Shown piece by piece: positions 11,930 through 25,130 of a DNA stretch of 64,000 bases. How positions within the stretch are numbered: position 1 is the stretch's first letter; each line of letters opens with the position of its first letter. Source of the stretch: Bactrocera neohumeralis (lineage: Eukaryota; Arthropoda; Insecta; Diptera; Tephritidae); assembly GCF_024586455.1 (NCBI RefSeq), contig NC_065923.1:3165501-3229500 (forward strand). The letters run 5' to 3'. The notes under the pieces were generated by a model, which did not search any database, was not told the origin of the DNA, and saw only the letters and a program-made list of their open reading frames with translations. A program made the position numbers and the translations under genes.

Positions 11930-12175
11930 AAAAAACTTGAGCCAGGCGCCCAATGCAATTCTACATGTAGCAGTTGTGAACATAACTGGCAGGTGAAGGC
12001 TACTATAAGACTCAGGGAAGCCGGGTATATGAGGGACTCTCTGAAACCCTCAGCTACTTCGATAGCATCGCTGATAACTTTGCTCACTGCGTCCGAAAGC
12101 TTCGCCTGGCAATTTATTCTCTTTTCCCGTACTGGGCTGGAGGGTCTTATAGCTTCGGTGCAAACTAATTAGCAT
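11930..12175. other. Moderate-GC segment next to the RT scrap, unidentified
   Basis: The minus strand has an open stretch of about 57 codons (reading SDAVSKVISDAIEVAEGF) across about 12100-11935. It has no motif I recognise. It may be part of the same decayed element as 11700-11865 or an unrelated repeat. Confidence 0.25.
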
Positions 12176-12399
12176 TTTTTCTTGTCTTCTTATATTGTTT
12201 TTTTTATAATTTTTAGGTTTTAAAAACTGCAGTATTATTTAACCGTTGTGCCTAGCAAATAGTCGAGAACACCAAGTAACTCTTAAGCCAGCACATACGT
12301 CACAAAAGCTTAGTCAATTAACAACATTTTGAGCATTCATCCTGCATTAACGGCTTTAACGAGCAGCGGAATGACAAACAGCGAACAGAAATATGTTCA
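12176..12399. other. AT-rich spacer
   Basis: Nothing recognised. Confidence 0.4.
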
Positions 12400-13690
12400 A
12401 TATTTAGTGATTTATTGACACATTAAATGCGCATGCTTAATGCGATATGTGTTGACTGCCTGCTTATTAAATCATTTGCGGCCAGCACCGAAATCTCAAA
12501 AGCACGCGTGCACTATTCGCCATTACAAATACAAGAAAATCACCACGCGTGCTTGCCACGCTGAGGCACATGCATATTTTATCTCGTTTATGATTTGTAT
12601 TTTAAGCGTGGTGGGGCTGAGCGCTGAGCGTTGAAAGCATTTGCTGTAACGGCAAATTAAGCGTAATTAAAATTTTTGAAAAACTCTGCGCGCCACACAC
12701 TCGCAGTTCAGCAGGAGCCCACAGGTGACCGGGTGTAAACACTGCAAGGAATTGCTTGTTGTTGTTTTTATTTTATGTTAATAAACGAGATATGACTCGC
12801 AGCAATAATAACTCGTTAAATGCTGACAAAACGATTTTAAAAATTTATTAACCAATTGCTGCTTCCATTAAAAGGCGTCCGAAACTCGGACGGACCACGG
12901 CAAGCAGCCCCTATGGAATGTCAAAAAGAAGTTATGCATTACACACACACACACACGCGCGCGCAGACAGACATCAGCTGCAATTGCATTGCTCTTGGCT
13001 TCTGCTCAGCTGACCATTCGAGGCACTGTGCCAAGCGCTTCGTCACTTGTTTGTAATACGTTTTTAATAACTTAATCAATGGTTCACGGCAATGCAAACG
13101 CCCCGCGCTCCCTTACCCACCATCTGTCATCCACACACATACACACGCACACAGTCACAACAAGTTTAAGCAGGAAAACTAAATGTCTGCTCCGCACTTC
13201 AATTTATGTATGAAACCAGTTTGCAGTTTCAATTTGTTGTTGCCCAGTCGGTTGGCCACACGCCATTACCTTGTAGTCCTGCGGCTACCGCGTGCGTTGT
13301 GCAGGAACTGCCCGTGCCGCAGCGCCAGCCGGGTCATTAAAAATTCTTTATGCATTATTGATTTTTTCTATTGAGAAATGCATTAATTTATAATCGCGAT
13401 TTTTTCGAGAAATCTGTATTATTTCTCCGCCTTGGCCTGGCAATTAATTCTGCTCTTAATTTGACGGCTTAAAAACTGGCTGACTGGCTGTCAGCATTGA
13501 CGAGATCGTTGTCGTCATCGGCGCAGCTGACATGGCATGCAATCGCTGATTGAATTGCTTCTGTTTGATTTGGTTTTGAGATCTTGACATGTTGCCAACA
13601 TGCCGTGATTGCTGATTGCAAATTCTTTGCGTGCAACACTTGCAACACATACACACGATGTTGCTTTGAATGTTTAGCTGCCATAATTAA
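12400..13690. other. Less AT-rich island; candidate regulatory DNA
   Basis: This is mixed-composition DNA without TE homology. It includes the AC/GC tract at 12940-12965, CA runs at 13130-13152, and CGTGC/ACGCGTGC-rich sequence at 12500-12560. Short frames on either strand lack any domain. Confidence 0.35.
12940..12965. repeat. Alternating purine-pyrimidine tract, (AC)8(GC)4
   Basis: Twenty-six bases alternate strictly between purine and pyrimidine. The AC run at 12941-12956 passes directly into GC at 12957-12964. Such tracts are known to favour left-handed Z-DNA under supercoiling. Confidence 0.85.
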
Positions 13691-15539
13691 TTTGTTATGT
13701 ACCGGTATTCTTCTACTTGATTTCAATATATGGAAATTTTACCGTTGATTATCCGAAAATAGCACTGTTCGGTAAATCGTCGAACAATAAAGTACTCTTT
13801 GTATTTTGGGTGAGGCATCGAGAATTTGCATAGCTTGATATTAAGTGTGTCACGAAATTTTTAACATCCAGAATGAAACGTCAGAGAACCGGTTGGGGAA
13901 CCTGTACACTATAAACATTAAGGTAGGTCGTTCGCTTTTTTAATTCGTACTATGGAAAAATGGTTGATAGACACCCCTAAATAAGACTTTCCCAAAACGA
14001 ACTTTTAATTATAATAAGAAGATCCCCCGCATAACGTTTCTCTATTTATCAGATCATTTAGAAACATCCACATCTCGCTTTCAACTACTTCAAAAAATAT
14101 CTCGGTTCCTAGATTTTCTAAGAAATTTAAGGATCAATAAAATGGTAACGTACGGCCTTTTGTAAATCCAATCGTTCAAAAGTTATTTTCGGTTGAAGTT
14201 TGGCTACTTTAATGCAAATTGGCTTTTTCCTTTGAATTTTGTAACCCAATCAAAAAAATATGATTATAAATGCTATTCTTATAGTCTGGTAGGTAATTTA
14301 GTTCACTAATAAAAATACACAAATGATCATGTGATAAACTGAGTCGTTTACTCATGCCGATCTGGTTTTTCGTCTGTGTATTTGCGAACTTGCCTCTAAG
14401 CTTTTGAGATATCGATCTGACACAGGTACTTTTCTCCCAAAGAAGCTGCTCATTTGTCGGACCCGCTGATATTGGATAGATTAGGATAGACCAGGCCAAC
14501 CAGACTAAGCTAATAAGCCACGTATAGACCAGTTTTGATCCTTCACGATGTCAGATGGAGAATATACTATATGCTCGTGACATTTCTTACAGTCTTCTCG
14601 ATCTATCAGCCTAATTCTGCGATCACTGAGTATGCTAATTATATTCCCTTCTATCAAATGCCACCGGTTTACACTTAATTTTGCAGTTTTGTATATGTAT
14701 ATTGTATGTAGATTTTAGTATTAAGTAAATTTAATTTAAATTAACAGTCGTTCGAAACACATCTCAAAAAGCATAATACGTATAAAATTGATAACTCAAA
14801 GAAAAATTATCCAACTCTCATAGCTGTTGAAAAGCCGAATCACCCGATCACCATTCGATAGAGTTTAGTCCGACGCGCACTAGTGGTAACTTCTCATATG
14901 ATGATGCTTTGACTTCTCCAAGATGACACCCAGAATTCTCCATAATTACTTTCGATAATTGAGTTTGCTTACCCAGCATCGAGAAAAAGGAAAGGCTTCG
15001 TCGAAATGTAAGACTTTTTCGAGAAACATCGTTCCGTATTGTTTCGCTGCGTACTATTATAAGCCAAAACTATATGATCCGATTTAGTTATTTATTGAAC
15101 AATGCAAGCGAAGGACGTCAAGGCTTTGTGGAAACTTCAGATAACTATGAACTTTCGTTTTGTTAGCTCGACGGCGAGATAATGCTACAAAGGTTAAGTC
15201 AAAATAACTGCAGTTTTGGATTATTGTTGGTGAAGCAGGCTTAGTGGTGCTAAAGCATATTATAAACTCTGCGATCATTTTGTCTAATTAAAAGAAATCA
15301 TTTCATAAACTTTTCAAACAAAAATAAATTTTAATTAAAGTGACAAGCACAAAATGCGAAAAAATGCTTCATAAAGCTAAACAACTCTTCTTTTATGGTT
15401 CGATATTTAAATATAGTGTTTGAAACGATATATTTGCATAAAATGACTAGTAAAGTAATCAACTGCTCTATGTCCATACTAATCCACACAAAAATAAATA
15501 CGAGTATTATGCTAAAAAATCACAAAATTACACAATTTT
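13691..15539. other. AT-rich intergenic DNA, no firm features
   Basis: Frames at 14209-14499 (minus) and 15084-15278 (minus) have no recognisable motifs. The segment 14830-15060 resembles decayed TE coding DNA in composition, but no block could be identified. Confidence 0.35.
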
Positions 15540-16900
15540 ATACATAGTTGCTTACATTCTTACTCTCCGTTAATATGTTTCTACAGCTGACGATACTCAC
15601 TGTAATTGCTGTTGTTCCAAAAATGTATGGGGAGATATTGAAGCTACTACCAAACAGCAACCAAGTTTGTGTCCTAAGGCTTTGGTGCTTCGCTGGCAAT
15701 TCACATCGGCAGCTGGCCATTGCTCTCATCCAAGCGCCGCAAGATGTCCATAAAAGGCTTTGCATGTGTTAGCGTTCATGTTAAATGCAGCGATTGCTAC
15801 AAATTAATTAAATATCAATTGCTAGTCAAGTGGCTGGCGCTTCTGTGGCGGCAACACAAATCTCTTGCCGTACACATTGCGAGCACATGAATCGCAGCAC
15901 ATTTTCGTTGGCGAAAACAACACAAAAGTTCGCTATGTTAGCTGATTTAAAAAAGTTTTGATTTTTTCGCTCTTTGCTGTTGTTGTTTTTTTGTCTTTTC
16001 AGTTTTGTTGCAGAGTGGCGCATATGAATCACAATGCGCTGCACGTTCGCTACATTTCATGTCCGCTGTCAATTCAAAAATGTACCTTTGGACAATTTAT
16101 TTCACTTCATAGCGGTTAAACTAGAGTGTATTACAAGATATCGATACATATGTAGCTGCAAACACATGCATATCTGTATGTGTGAGTAGTTAATTTATAT
16201 AGTGTTTGGTCAGTATGTTGCATGTGTCAGTGCACATTTATTTAGAGCTAGAGCACTGTCCGCGGCAGCGCCACATGCGCTTATTAAAAGAATTATGTTG
16301 TTGAAAATATTAATACAAAATATTTATGAAAAATCGAAATCTTTTGAAATCAAGTCAAGAACGCTCCGAACGGACAACAATCATAGCACGCTGCTGCAAC
16401 ACGCTTCACCATTAGCCCACTTAGTTAGATCCGCCTGCAGCGCCGCACACCACCGTGTTTGTGCGGTATATGTGGTGGCGGGCGTGCGTGGTGTCCGTCA
16501 GAAAATGCTTGAGCTATGATTGCATAGACTTTTTCGCCTTCTGTCTCAGCTGGTGGTGCAAATAGAAATCCATTTATCTTCCTCTGCCGGCATTGATGCA
16601 GTAAATTAATTAAATCATTTATTATAAATTGGCTCAGTTAGATCGAAATCAGTGCGCAATTCATAGTCTGTGACATATACTTATGCACGCATGTGAATGT
16701 GCTGTGCAAAGCTGCGCCTGCGCCTGTGCCTGTACCTGCATATGGGATGATAAATGGCGCAACAGTAGCACCTACAACCCTCAGCTCTGATAAGTGCGTC
16801 TCTGCTTATGGCTGGAAAGAAAAACCTGTAAATATATATGTATGTTTATATATATATATGTATGTAAAGTATACTATAGAAATGTAATGAGCGATCGAAA
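15540..16900. other. Mixed-composition island; candidate regulatory DNA
   Basis: No TE motif is seen. It holds less AT-rich patches (15660-15770, 15830-15910, 16420-16500) and TATATATG-type repeats at 16830-16862. Overlapping open frames at 15538-15772 on both strands encode nothing recognisable. Confidence 0.3.
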
Positions 16901-17704
16901 AATTAACTATTTTTAAATTTTTTTCTTTGACAGTTTTAACTTTTTAAACAACAACTTTTTCTAGTTATTAAATTATTAAAATTTTTAAATTTGGTGTGGT
17001 GCTGTTCGTGAGACAAAACGACAAAATCAACGCAAAAATTTCCAAAGACGCAAAAATGTTATTTTCAGGGTTCACCTTGGTCACCATATCCTGCTGTAAT
17101 AGTTTGGTAGGGTGTCTGCTTTACAAACTTCAATACTATCAGAAAGAGGTTAAATTGGGACAAAAGTGTAATAGAAGGATGTTTGAGAGGGCTAAGAATA
17201 GATCTTCCAGTAAGTTTTTGTACAGCACATAAGGCATAAGTCACCGAGCAGTGGCTTAAAAGCAGAGAATTGGTCAACTGGAAGCTCAAATTTAAATCTA
17301 TTACACTACAGTTTGTGCTCATTGTTCGAGCACCTGGCCTTCCAAATAAACCATAGAAATTTGGAGAGTCTCTAAAAATATTAAAACTGAGTAACATCGT
17401 CAAAATCAATACAAATTAAGCGTACTAATGATCAATAACCGAATCGTTTGAGAGCTTGTGAAAAAGCAAAAGTCATATTTTGTACATAGCTCATTTAATA
17501 TATCCATTATTAAATAAAATTAATACCAATAAAAAATGTATGATAGTTTCAATTTGCAACAGAGTTTATGGCATATTTAAATATGAACAGGGTCTTCCAA
17601 TAAGAGTGATATGATTTCTTAAAAAACAATACAAAAAGTACAATCGATACAATTAAGTCCTGAATATAACATCATTCAAATGGCCTCTGCGATACCTTTT
17701 TCAG
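16901..17704. other. AT-rich spacer
   Basis: Nothing recognised. The frame 17065-17409 (minus) has no domain I can name. Confidence 0.4.
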
Positions 17705-18510
17705 GAATTCCATGAACCGGATTTTCGAGTATTTTTTCAACTATATCAAGTCGTTTGTCATGAATGCACGTTTAGTATCATTCGTAGTTAAATCGCATCG
17801 TCTTGTAGGCCATTCACAATTTCTGGAAATAATCGAATCTCCAAAATTTTCTCGTAATAATTTCGTTGTTGTAGGTGCTGTGTGGCACGATTTGTTGGAA
17901 GAAGATGTTGTCAAGGGCAACAACTTCCGATTCCGGCCGTAAAAAGCGGTTATGATCGATCTATATTTTTCTCTATTGACAGTAACAGTGCCGCCAGCTT
18001 CATTTCGAAAGACGTACTGACCGATGATTCCACACTAGATCAAAAACCACAACAAACTGACAATTTAGGTGAATGTAATGGTTGTTCATGAATTAGAAGC
18101 GACAGCTTTGTTCACTTACCGCACTACTCAGATGAAAGTAAGCCACATCCGAGATTATGATTTTCTTAAAAAGATGGTCATCCTTTCCATATTGTTCCAA
18201 AGCAGAACCAGCAAATTCACGACTTTTATGGTGATCCAGTGGCTTCTTTTCTTGGATGAGAACAATTTTATACGGATGCAATCCCAAGTTCTTTCTCAAA
18301 ATCCGCCAGGTTGTCATTTGAGTCAATCCCAATTCTTAAGAATGTCTTGAAATCGACAAATTGCGGTCTTCTGCAACACTTGACAAAACGGCAGCAATAT
18401 TTTCATTACTTCGAGAAGTTCTTCGTTTTAGTGGCACTTGAATGTTATGCAAAGAAAATGTTGGCTCGAAATTTTCAACAATTCCAATCCGAGCAAAGGG
18501 TGACAATTGT
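17705..18510 (-). pseudogene. Mariner-type transposase relic, long-form family (WPPRSCDLTP type)
   Basis: On the minus strand, from high to low coordinate: RTSRSNENIAAVLSSVAEDR near 18440-18380, a helix-turn-helix part MTTWRILRKNLGLHPYKI (18315-18260), LDHHKSREFAGSALEQ, KKIIISDVAYFHLSSAVSEQ (18160-18110; the SDEAHFHL block with its Asp kept), a gap, FFQQIVPHST near 17890 (the WFQQDGATCHT block), and NFGDSIISRNCEWPTRRCDL (17840-17800). A full transposase would be about 340-350 codons. Here the middle between the first Asp block and the QQD block is deleted and frames shift repeatedly. The element cannot encode a working enzyme. Copies of related families lie at 26180-27180 and 58440-58900. Confidence 0.8.
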
Positions 18511-19089
18511 TACGACCAAAAAATGAAAAAAGCGCAAGAGAAAATGTACTTGAGGAACAATCATTTTTATATTAAAATTAAATAATTTGTAAACGCATTT
18601 CTTTCTATGATGCAATTGTAAACATTACTGAATACAATAAAAAAAACGGTATAATTACTGTTTAAAATATCAACAATTTTCCTTAAATGCTTAATATTTT
18701 GAAGTCTCTATAACTTTTTTCATGACATTATATTGGCATTGCAAAAATTATTAAAATATCTCCACGTATGTTCAGTGTATATTCCGTCACGAAAAATTCA
18801 AAAACAATAATTTGAGTCAACCGATCACTCGGAATCGCTACATTTCCTAAATGATGGATCCCTCGCTCTTTAAAATCCTGCCAACGGCAATTATATTAAT
18901 ATGTTCTGCCAATAAAATACATGTGACTACAATAGCGCACAACCCACGATAAGCAGCAGGCATATACAACCAATCAACCAGCGACCAGACCGATCAACCA
19001 CGAAACAGTGACAAGTGTATGACAAGATTACTGCTGCAAGAGAAAAAACGTTAAATTAATCCAAAGAATTCGATATTAATCACTGTAAT
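18511..19089. other. AT-rich spacer
   Basis: Nothing recognised. The part nearest 18510 may include the 5' UTR and inverted repeat of the mariner relic, but no terminal repeat could be matched. Confidence 0.35.
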
Positions 19090-20960
19090 GCATTGTGACA
19101 GAAATAATTTCACAGGAAATCATAATCACTTATGAAATAAAGACACGCTGCAGTCCTGCTTCCTGCCACATAGCGCTAAGCAAGCTGAAACGCAAACGCC
19201 CGCGCAGAATCACAGTAGAACACGGACTATCTGAAAACACTGCCCACACCAATGGAATGTATTGCGCGGTGAGCGTGGCATGCTGCATGCAAGTGCGAGT
19301 ACATAAAATAATGGAATTATCAGCGAGCCATCACACGAACTGCCAACCACACAGGCACGGGTAACATATGTGAAGATTGAGCACGCGCACCACGCACTTG
19401 CCGCAATACCACGTAAGCAACCACTTCCAACAGCCCGGCAGGTACTTCATTACACCACTACTAGCTATGCATGTATATATGTGTGTGTGGTAACTGGCAT
19501 CAGTGCAGGCGGTAAGTGCCAACAAATCTATCAATCTCAATTAAATCGCTTTCCGAAGCAAACATCCTCCATCATTTTGGGTGACAAAAAGTGCTTCACT
19601 ACCACCAATCGGCTATCGCTCAGCTGCACCGCACAACTGCGGTGGCAAGCGGCTGCAGCTCGCACAAAAAATGCCTTACGCATGCGCACTTTTTTCATAT
19701 GAACCATTCGGTTTTTGTAGAAGTCTTTCGTTGCATTTTTTCTTCATTTTTTTGTTTTTGTAACGGTTGTTGCAATGCACTCCTCGTGCTTCACGCTGTT
19801 TGCGGAACGCATTTAATGCACGCGCATGCCTGCCTCGTGAGTTTTTAAGCCACACAGCTTGCAATCAGAGCAAACTGCTGCATTTAGTTATCGCTGCAAT
19901 AAGACTTGTTAAGCCGGATCGTGGGCACTCACGAGTTGACAGCGACGGAATTATACCCATAAAATATGTATTAATCATAATCTAAGCGTTTAAATTTGGG
20001 ATTATGTTTTAATTTGTATAAAAAAATGGTTACAAAATGTCGAATGGGCACTAAAATTGTTATTGCTAAATTTATAAAATGTAGATTGCAATTAATTGTG
20101 TGCTCTTTCAATGCCTCAGCAAAGCAAAAGCTGCAACAGCGCACTCACAAGCTGGTAAAGAAATGAATTATCCACATAACTTTTACTCTATTTTCACCAA
20201 AGCGCTTGTAAAACAGCAGAAACAAACAAGCAGTAGTAAAACAACAACAAAAGCAAAACGTACTCATAACAATGCTAACAGACGCCTGCTAAGCGCAAAG
20301 CCCCACTCACACACGCACGCTGTGTCTGACATCTGCCGCGTTCGGCGCTTAAGTCTTTTGTTCAGTTCACACTTAACAGCGCATGCAAGCGGCGGAGCAC
20401 GTTTTCCAGCGTATTTATGCAACGTTTACTACTGCTTTGCCGCGGCTGACGTATGCATGCAGCTATCTAAGTAGATTTCCCACGATTTAGTAATTTAAAG
20501 AACAAAAACTATAATGGCTTATTATATGCATTACATGCTAACCGCGCGTTTTTGTTGTACTTTATCATATTGCGATTCGTTTCGGTCTTGCCAAGGTTTT
20601 GTGTGGAAATATATATCTATAAATATAGCTTTATTTTTATCCATTGCTTTTGCGTGTGGCAATACAAATAATTCTCCTTATTATAATATGCAAAAAGTTG
20701 CTTGCATTTGCTGGCGGCTGGCGGCGAGCAATGTGTTCGCATGTAAAATAATCATTAAAATTGCGGCAATCACAAAAGCAACTACAACCAACTGGACAGA
20801 ATAGCAATGCACAAGCAATAGTAATAGCAATAATAACAATAATCATAATAGATGAATGAAATATGGGAAATAAAAAATGTGGGTTTCTAGCAAATAGCAA
20901 ATAGAAAAGTTTGTGCAATTGCAAATAATATTCGCAAATGTGAAATGTGTTCAATTTTTT
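19090..20960. other. Less AT-rich island; candidate regulatory DNA
   Basis: A long stretch with no TE similarity. It includes CAA/AAC-rich runs at 20220-20265, GCGC-rich patches at 19190-19210, and an AATAATAACAATAAT run at 20818-20845. A poly-T run at about 20956-20968 closes the island. Open frames (for example 20100-20474) are low-complexity, with no domains. Confidence 0.35.
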
Positions 20961-21429
20961 TTTTTTTTATATTTTATAGATTGCAGTTTCTTAGAAGAAA
21001 AGAGGGCATTATAGCTGAGGAGTGAGTTAAAAGCCAAGTTTTGTTTATATGATAAAATTAGGTAATTATAATAGATAACAGATTTTGATATACTTTTTGT
21101 CGTTTCCTACCTTTGGAATGTTACACATATTTTTACATAAAACATACTGAATCCGTAACAAGTTACATTTTTGAAACACAGAAACTGTAATTTCTTCCCA
21201 AAATAAGCGACTCTTCTAATAAAATCGCAATTAAATTTAGACATATCGTCTCAGGATTATTTAAAATCTTAAAGGTGACTTACAGAGACTAATTAGGAAA
21301 AATAGTGAAAATGCAAATACTGAAAATCGTGAATAGGAAGTTTTTTGAGATTTCAAATAATAATTTTAACTTGACATGGAAAGGAGAAAAACACTGTTAC
21401 AACTTCATAACACATTTGACAAAGAACAA
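20961..21429. other. AT-rich spacer
   Basis: Nothing recognised. Confidence 0.4.
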
Positions 21430-22210
21430 ACAGATGGAACTTAGAATAAAAGCATCTATTATTGTTGGCAAAAAATAGTAAGACTTTTTAACTTAAATTT
21501 CGCGCGAAAACCAATTCGTCGAAATATTTTGTTCTTGGTTGATATGACCAGAACTGATTCTTGAGAACTGTCAGTTAACAATCAGAGAATTTACTGACAA
21601 CGTTTGAATATCGGAAGGATCAGTGAAAATCCTTTTTAAATATCATTTGAGCCTAAGAGAAGGGAAGCCAAGATTGGTTCCAATATTACTCAATATTTTT
21701 GGAAAGCAGAGTCATATTAACCTCTGTCAAACAATGCTTTTCGACTACCAGGATGTCATGAAATTTACTATGTACCATTACTGGCGATGACACACGGGAG
21801 TCCAAAAAACCACGTCAAAGCGAGCAAAATCAAGAATATGTTTACAGTTTTCTTCGATTATCGAGGTGTGGTTCACTCCGAATTCCTTCCGCCTGACCAA
21901 ACTGTCAGCAAGGAATTCTATTTGAGTGTTATGGGTCATTTGCGCGAAGTTATTCGTAAGAGTAGATCGGAATTATAAGCAAACATTTGTTGGTTTTGAG
22001 TCAATTGAAATCATTAAACGTGAATTGATATATGTATAAGTACATTGAAGGCTATTCCAGAAATTTACTTTAACAACTGTTTCTAGGTTTGGCAAAAGCG
22101 TGGGGACTAGTGTATTGGGGCTACTCTTTTAGTATACTGAGATGATCAATTTATCTCTATTTCCTGTTAAATCAGTATACTCTTTGTTTGATCTCCCTCT
22201 GTTAGTTTCA
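21430..22210 (+). pseudogene. Mariner transposase relic, DYRGVVHSEFLP family
   Basis: Plus-strand blocks in order: a possible start at 21433 (MELRIKASIIVG), ENCQLTIREFTDNV near 21565, SEGSVKILFKYHLSLR near 21615, RLVPILLNIFGK near 21670, CQTMLFDYQDVMKF near 21730, HGSPKNHVKASKIKNMF (21790-21845), VFFDYRGVVHSEFLPP (21849-21896) and SKEFYLSVMGHLREVIRKSR (21907-21966). A C-terminal scrap (WQKRG, GATLL) lies near 22090-22150. The blocks are in the right order for a mariner transposase of about 345 codons, but the HDN block is deleted and there are several frame changes and stops. A relative sits at 29385-29680. Confidence 0.8.
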
Positions 22211-22439
22211 TATTAAAAAGTACAGATGTTTCTTCGAATTTTTACTTGTTGTTCTTTATTTCATGCTATCTGGCAATAAAAAGTTTTACTATAAATTTTG
22301 ATTTGTGGAAAAAATTTTAACAACGACATGTTCTTTCATCAAGTCACCTGCATCGTCCATCCATCTGTTAATAAAAAAGAAAAAATGTGCTTAGAACTAG
22401 AACTGGTAGAGGATATCAACATCTCATATAGATTCACCC
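22211..22439. other. AT-rich spacer between two mariner relics
   Basis: Nothing recognised. It may include UTR and inverted-repeat remains of either neighbour. Confidence 0.35.
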
Positions 22440-22700
22440 AACACATTTTAGATAGTATTGTATTTTAAATATGAAGCAAGTGAATACCAGAATAGTAATA
22501 AAAGACCTAAGAGTTTTGCAAAAACGACGCCGAATTGAGGTCACAAAGGAGAAGCTCAACCACATAGCTGAGGACCGTACATTTATCAAATGCATATTTG
22601 CTGGCGGGACGTAGCTTTATGAATATGACTTCGAAATTATAAATTAATCTTGCGAATGGCGCCCCAAAAAAAGCTATCTCAGGCGAGCTTGGCATGTTTG
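22440..22700 (+). pseudogene. Mariner transposase relic, LQKRRRIEV family
   Basis: Plus-strand reading: VNTRIVIKDLRVLQKRRRIE near 22480-22540, VTKEKLNHIAEDRTFIKCIF (22539-22598), then a decayed GDETWVYEYD block read as GGT*LYEYDFE, and CEWRPKKSYLRRAWHVWSK to 22700. These match the central linker and first catalytic Asp region of a mariner transposase, with the Asp position itself altered (GG in place of GD). Only about 80 codons survive. Other copies of the family are at 38470-38895, 54940-55215 and 60940-61305. Confidence 0.75.
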
Positions 22701-23229
22701 GAGCAAATATTTACATTAAAATATATGCAATTGTAGTTGTTTTGTCAATCTGGATTTAATTTGATCAGAAAGTTTATAGTAAAAACAAATTGAAACTGAG
22801 GTGTGAAACTTTATGTAGAACTCTATAGAATAAGTCCATTCCAGCAATAATGGGCAATCGAAAGTTGCCAATAACAGAAAGTAATAAAGTCGTGTCTGCC
22901 AGGGGTTCTCATCAAACTGTTGAGGGGAGCACAAACTTAGGTAGAGTTTGATCTGCTCAAATCTTCGCGAAATATATTGCTTTTCGGCCGAGCTGTTAAC
23001 TTCTAAATTACAATGTAACTCCTACTTCAAAAATAATTTTTCACTAATTTTCTGCATTATCTTTACAAATTTGCAAAAAACCTCTTTCATATCCGCTCGT
23101 CTTTATCGTTTCTTGATCACCCTGGTTCAATCGTCACTTGGATGGCTCTGTAAGTAACACCTCCACTCTTGAGCCATTCTTGAATTAAAATGATGGAATG
23201 CCCAGTGGCTTATTCTAAGTAGCTCAACA
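22701..23229. other. AT-rich spacer
   Basis: No identifiable features on either strand. Confidence 0.4.
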
Positions 23230-25130
23230 GCCATTAACATTGAAAAGAACAGGCAACAAACAGAATTGCAACAAATTAACGCTTGTTATATGCGCCATAA
23301 GCACCAAAAGCAACAACAACAACAGCCAAGTGAGGCGGCGCGCAGCCATCTCAATAACAGCAGGCAATGGTATATTCTTGTCGGCCGTTAATGACCACCA
23401 ACGAACTCATTGGACGGCGCTTGATTATGGTAACTCGCGTGTTGTTGTTGCTGTTTTATGCAGTGCAGCTGCACACAAAAGCCATGAGTGGCGCACAGCA
23501 ACACAAGCGGCAATGTTGCAATCGGTGGTAATTTATTTTTGTAGGTGTTGTATTAAAAATGCAACATGCCGTGGAGCTAAAAACGAGCACAACAACAACA
23601 ATACAACAATAACAACGAGAATTAAATAAATTTTTGAAAAAATATAATTTGTGCAATTTTCAAAATGCAACTTGCCACTTCTGTGCAAACGCTGGCAGCT
23701 TGTTTTCGCTGACCGTTATAAATAATAAAAGAAAAGACGTTGTTGGTGTTGGTGTGGCGTAGTTGCAGCAGCGCTGGTGGAAAAAAATCAGAAAAAAAAG
23801 AATGGCAAATTGCACATGCAAACCGGCGGCGCTGAGTTCAAAGTCAAAATCTCGCAAATGTGTGTATTTTGCATCACCAGTGGCAAGCGCCGCCATGTTA
23901 ACGGTTTCTTTTTGGCTTGGGCCCGCTCGTAGGTTCTTTCGATTTTAACAAAATACAAATTCAAATTTCAATACATACTGTTTGTTATTGTTGTTGCTTT
24001 TTTTTGTTGGCTTGCTTTGTGCAACAAAAGTTCATTGCTAACTGGTCAGCCTCGCTGGGCTCTTGGGCGCTGAGTAATTGAGCCTCTGCGCAACCGCTTG
24101 TTAACCAGTCGCCGGTTTGAGCCTAACTTGAACGCTGCGCCCCCGATTGCCGCCGCCACAACGGTATTCATTACGACTGCGCTAGCCACAATGTAGGTGG
24201 CAACATTGACCGCCCGCTTGTTGCTACCAACAGCCGTGGCGGTGGCAGCGTTGCAACGCTTTCTGCGTGTTGCGCGCCCCAAAATCAACACAATTAAAAA
24301 CCGAACGCGGCAAAATGGGACTTCGCCGCTTTATACGCGCGCAGCTGATTGCGGCTGATAAGGATTTATTAATTCATTGCTGGGTGCGATTGCGCGCACG
24401 TTGCGGGGGGGTGGTGCGGCGCGCACTTTTGACACCTTAAAAAGTGTTTGGCTGCCACATTGCTGTTGTTCTACAATTTTTTGTTGTTCTTGTTGTTGCT
24501 GGCAATTGCTTGTGCAAGAAAACATGAGTTATTAGTGCGCGCTTACAACTCATACAGGAAAGTTTGTTTGCGCTGCCGTTGTTAAGGCCGCAAGCCGTGG
24601 TAAGCATGCAGACAAATATGTCTGTGTGTGCGTGTGTGTCAGTGTGCCGCGTTGCTGTTAATTAAATTTCTCAATTGTAATGCCACTGGCCATATTAATT
24701 TATGCATATGCCAGAAAAAATCAACAACAACAAGAAAACAAGCACAAAACTAAAAACTCACCTCCCTTGCCTCTAACACTTTGCTCTGTTTCTTGTCTTC
24801 TTTGTCATTTTTGGCATTTATGTTAGTTTGTAACCGTTATCTGAGATTTTCCTTTTTTTCAGCTCCCAAAATACTGGCCGGCGCAGTGCAACAGCGCAAA
24901 AATAACGGCGGGCAAGTGCATGCCACTTTGATATGATTTATCAATTACTCGCCACTGACATTTAATTTGTTTAAGTTTTGTATTTTGTTATTTGGATTAT
25001 TTTGCATTAGTTCGCGCTTGCTTGGGAGTTCGTGTATTTTACTTGTTGTTGTTTATTGTTTGTTGTTGTTGAACACGCGCTATAAAATAGGTTAATTAAA
25101 AATGCAAACCTTTTGACCTGCAAATTGTGT
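23230..25130. other. Large CAA/TTG-rich, less AT-rich island; candidate regulatory DNA
   Basis: CAACAACAACAAC runs occur at 23310-23325 and 23590-23615, TTGTTGTTG at 23435-23450, 24470-24500 and 25045-25072. A GC-rich core lies at 24050-24440 with GCGCGC and a G7 run near 24403. Open frames such as 24046-24291 (minus) give Ala/Val-rich products with no domain. No TE similarity was seen. Confidence 0.4.
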
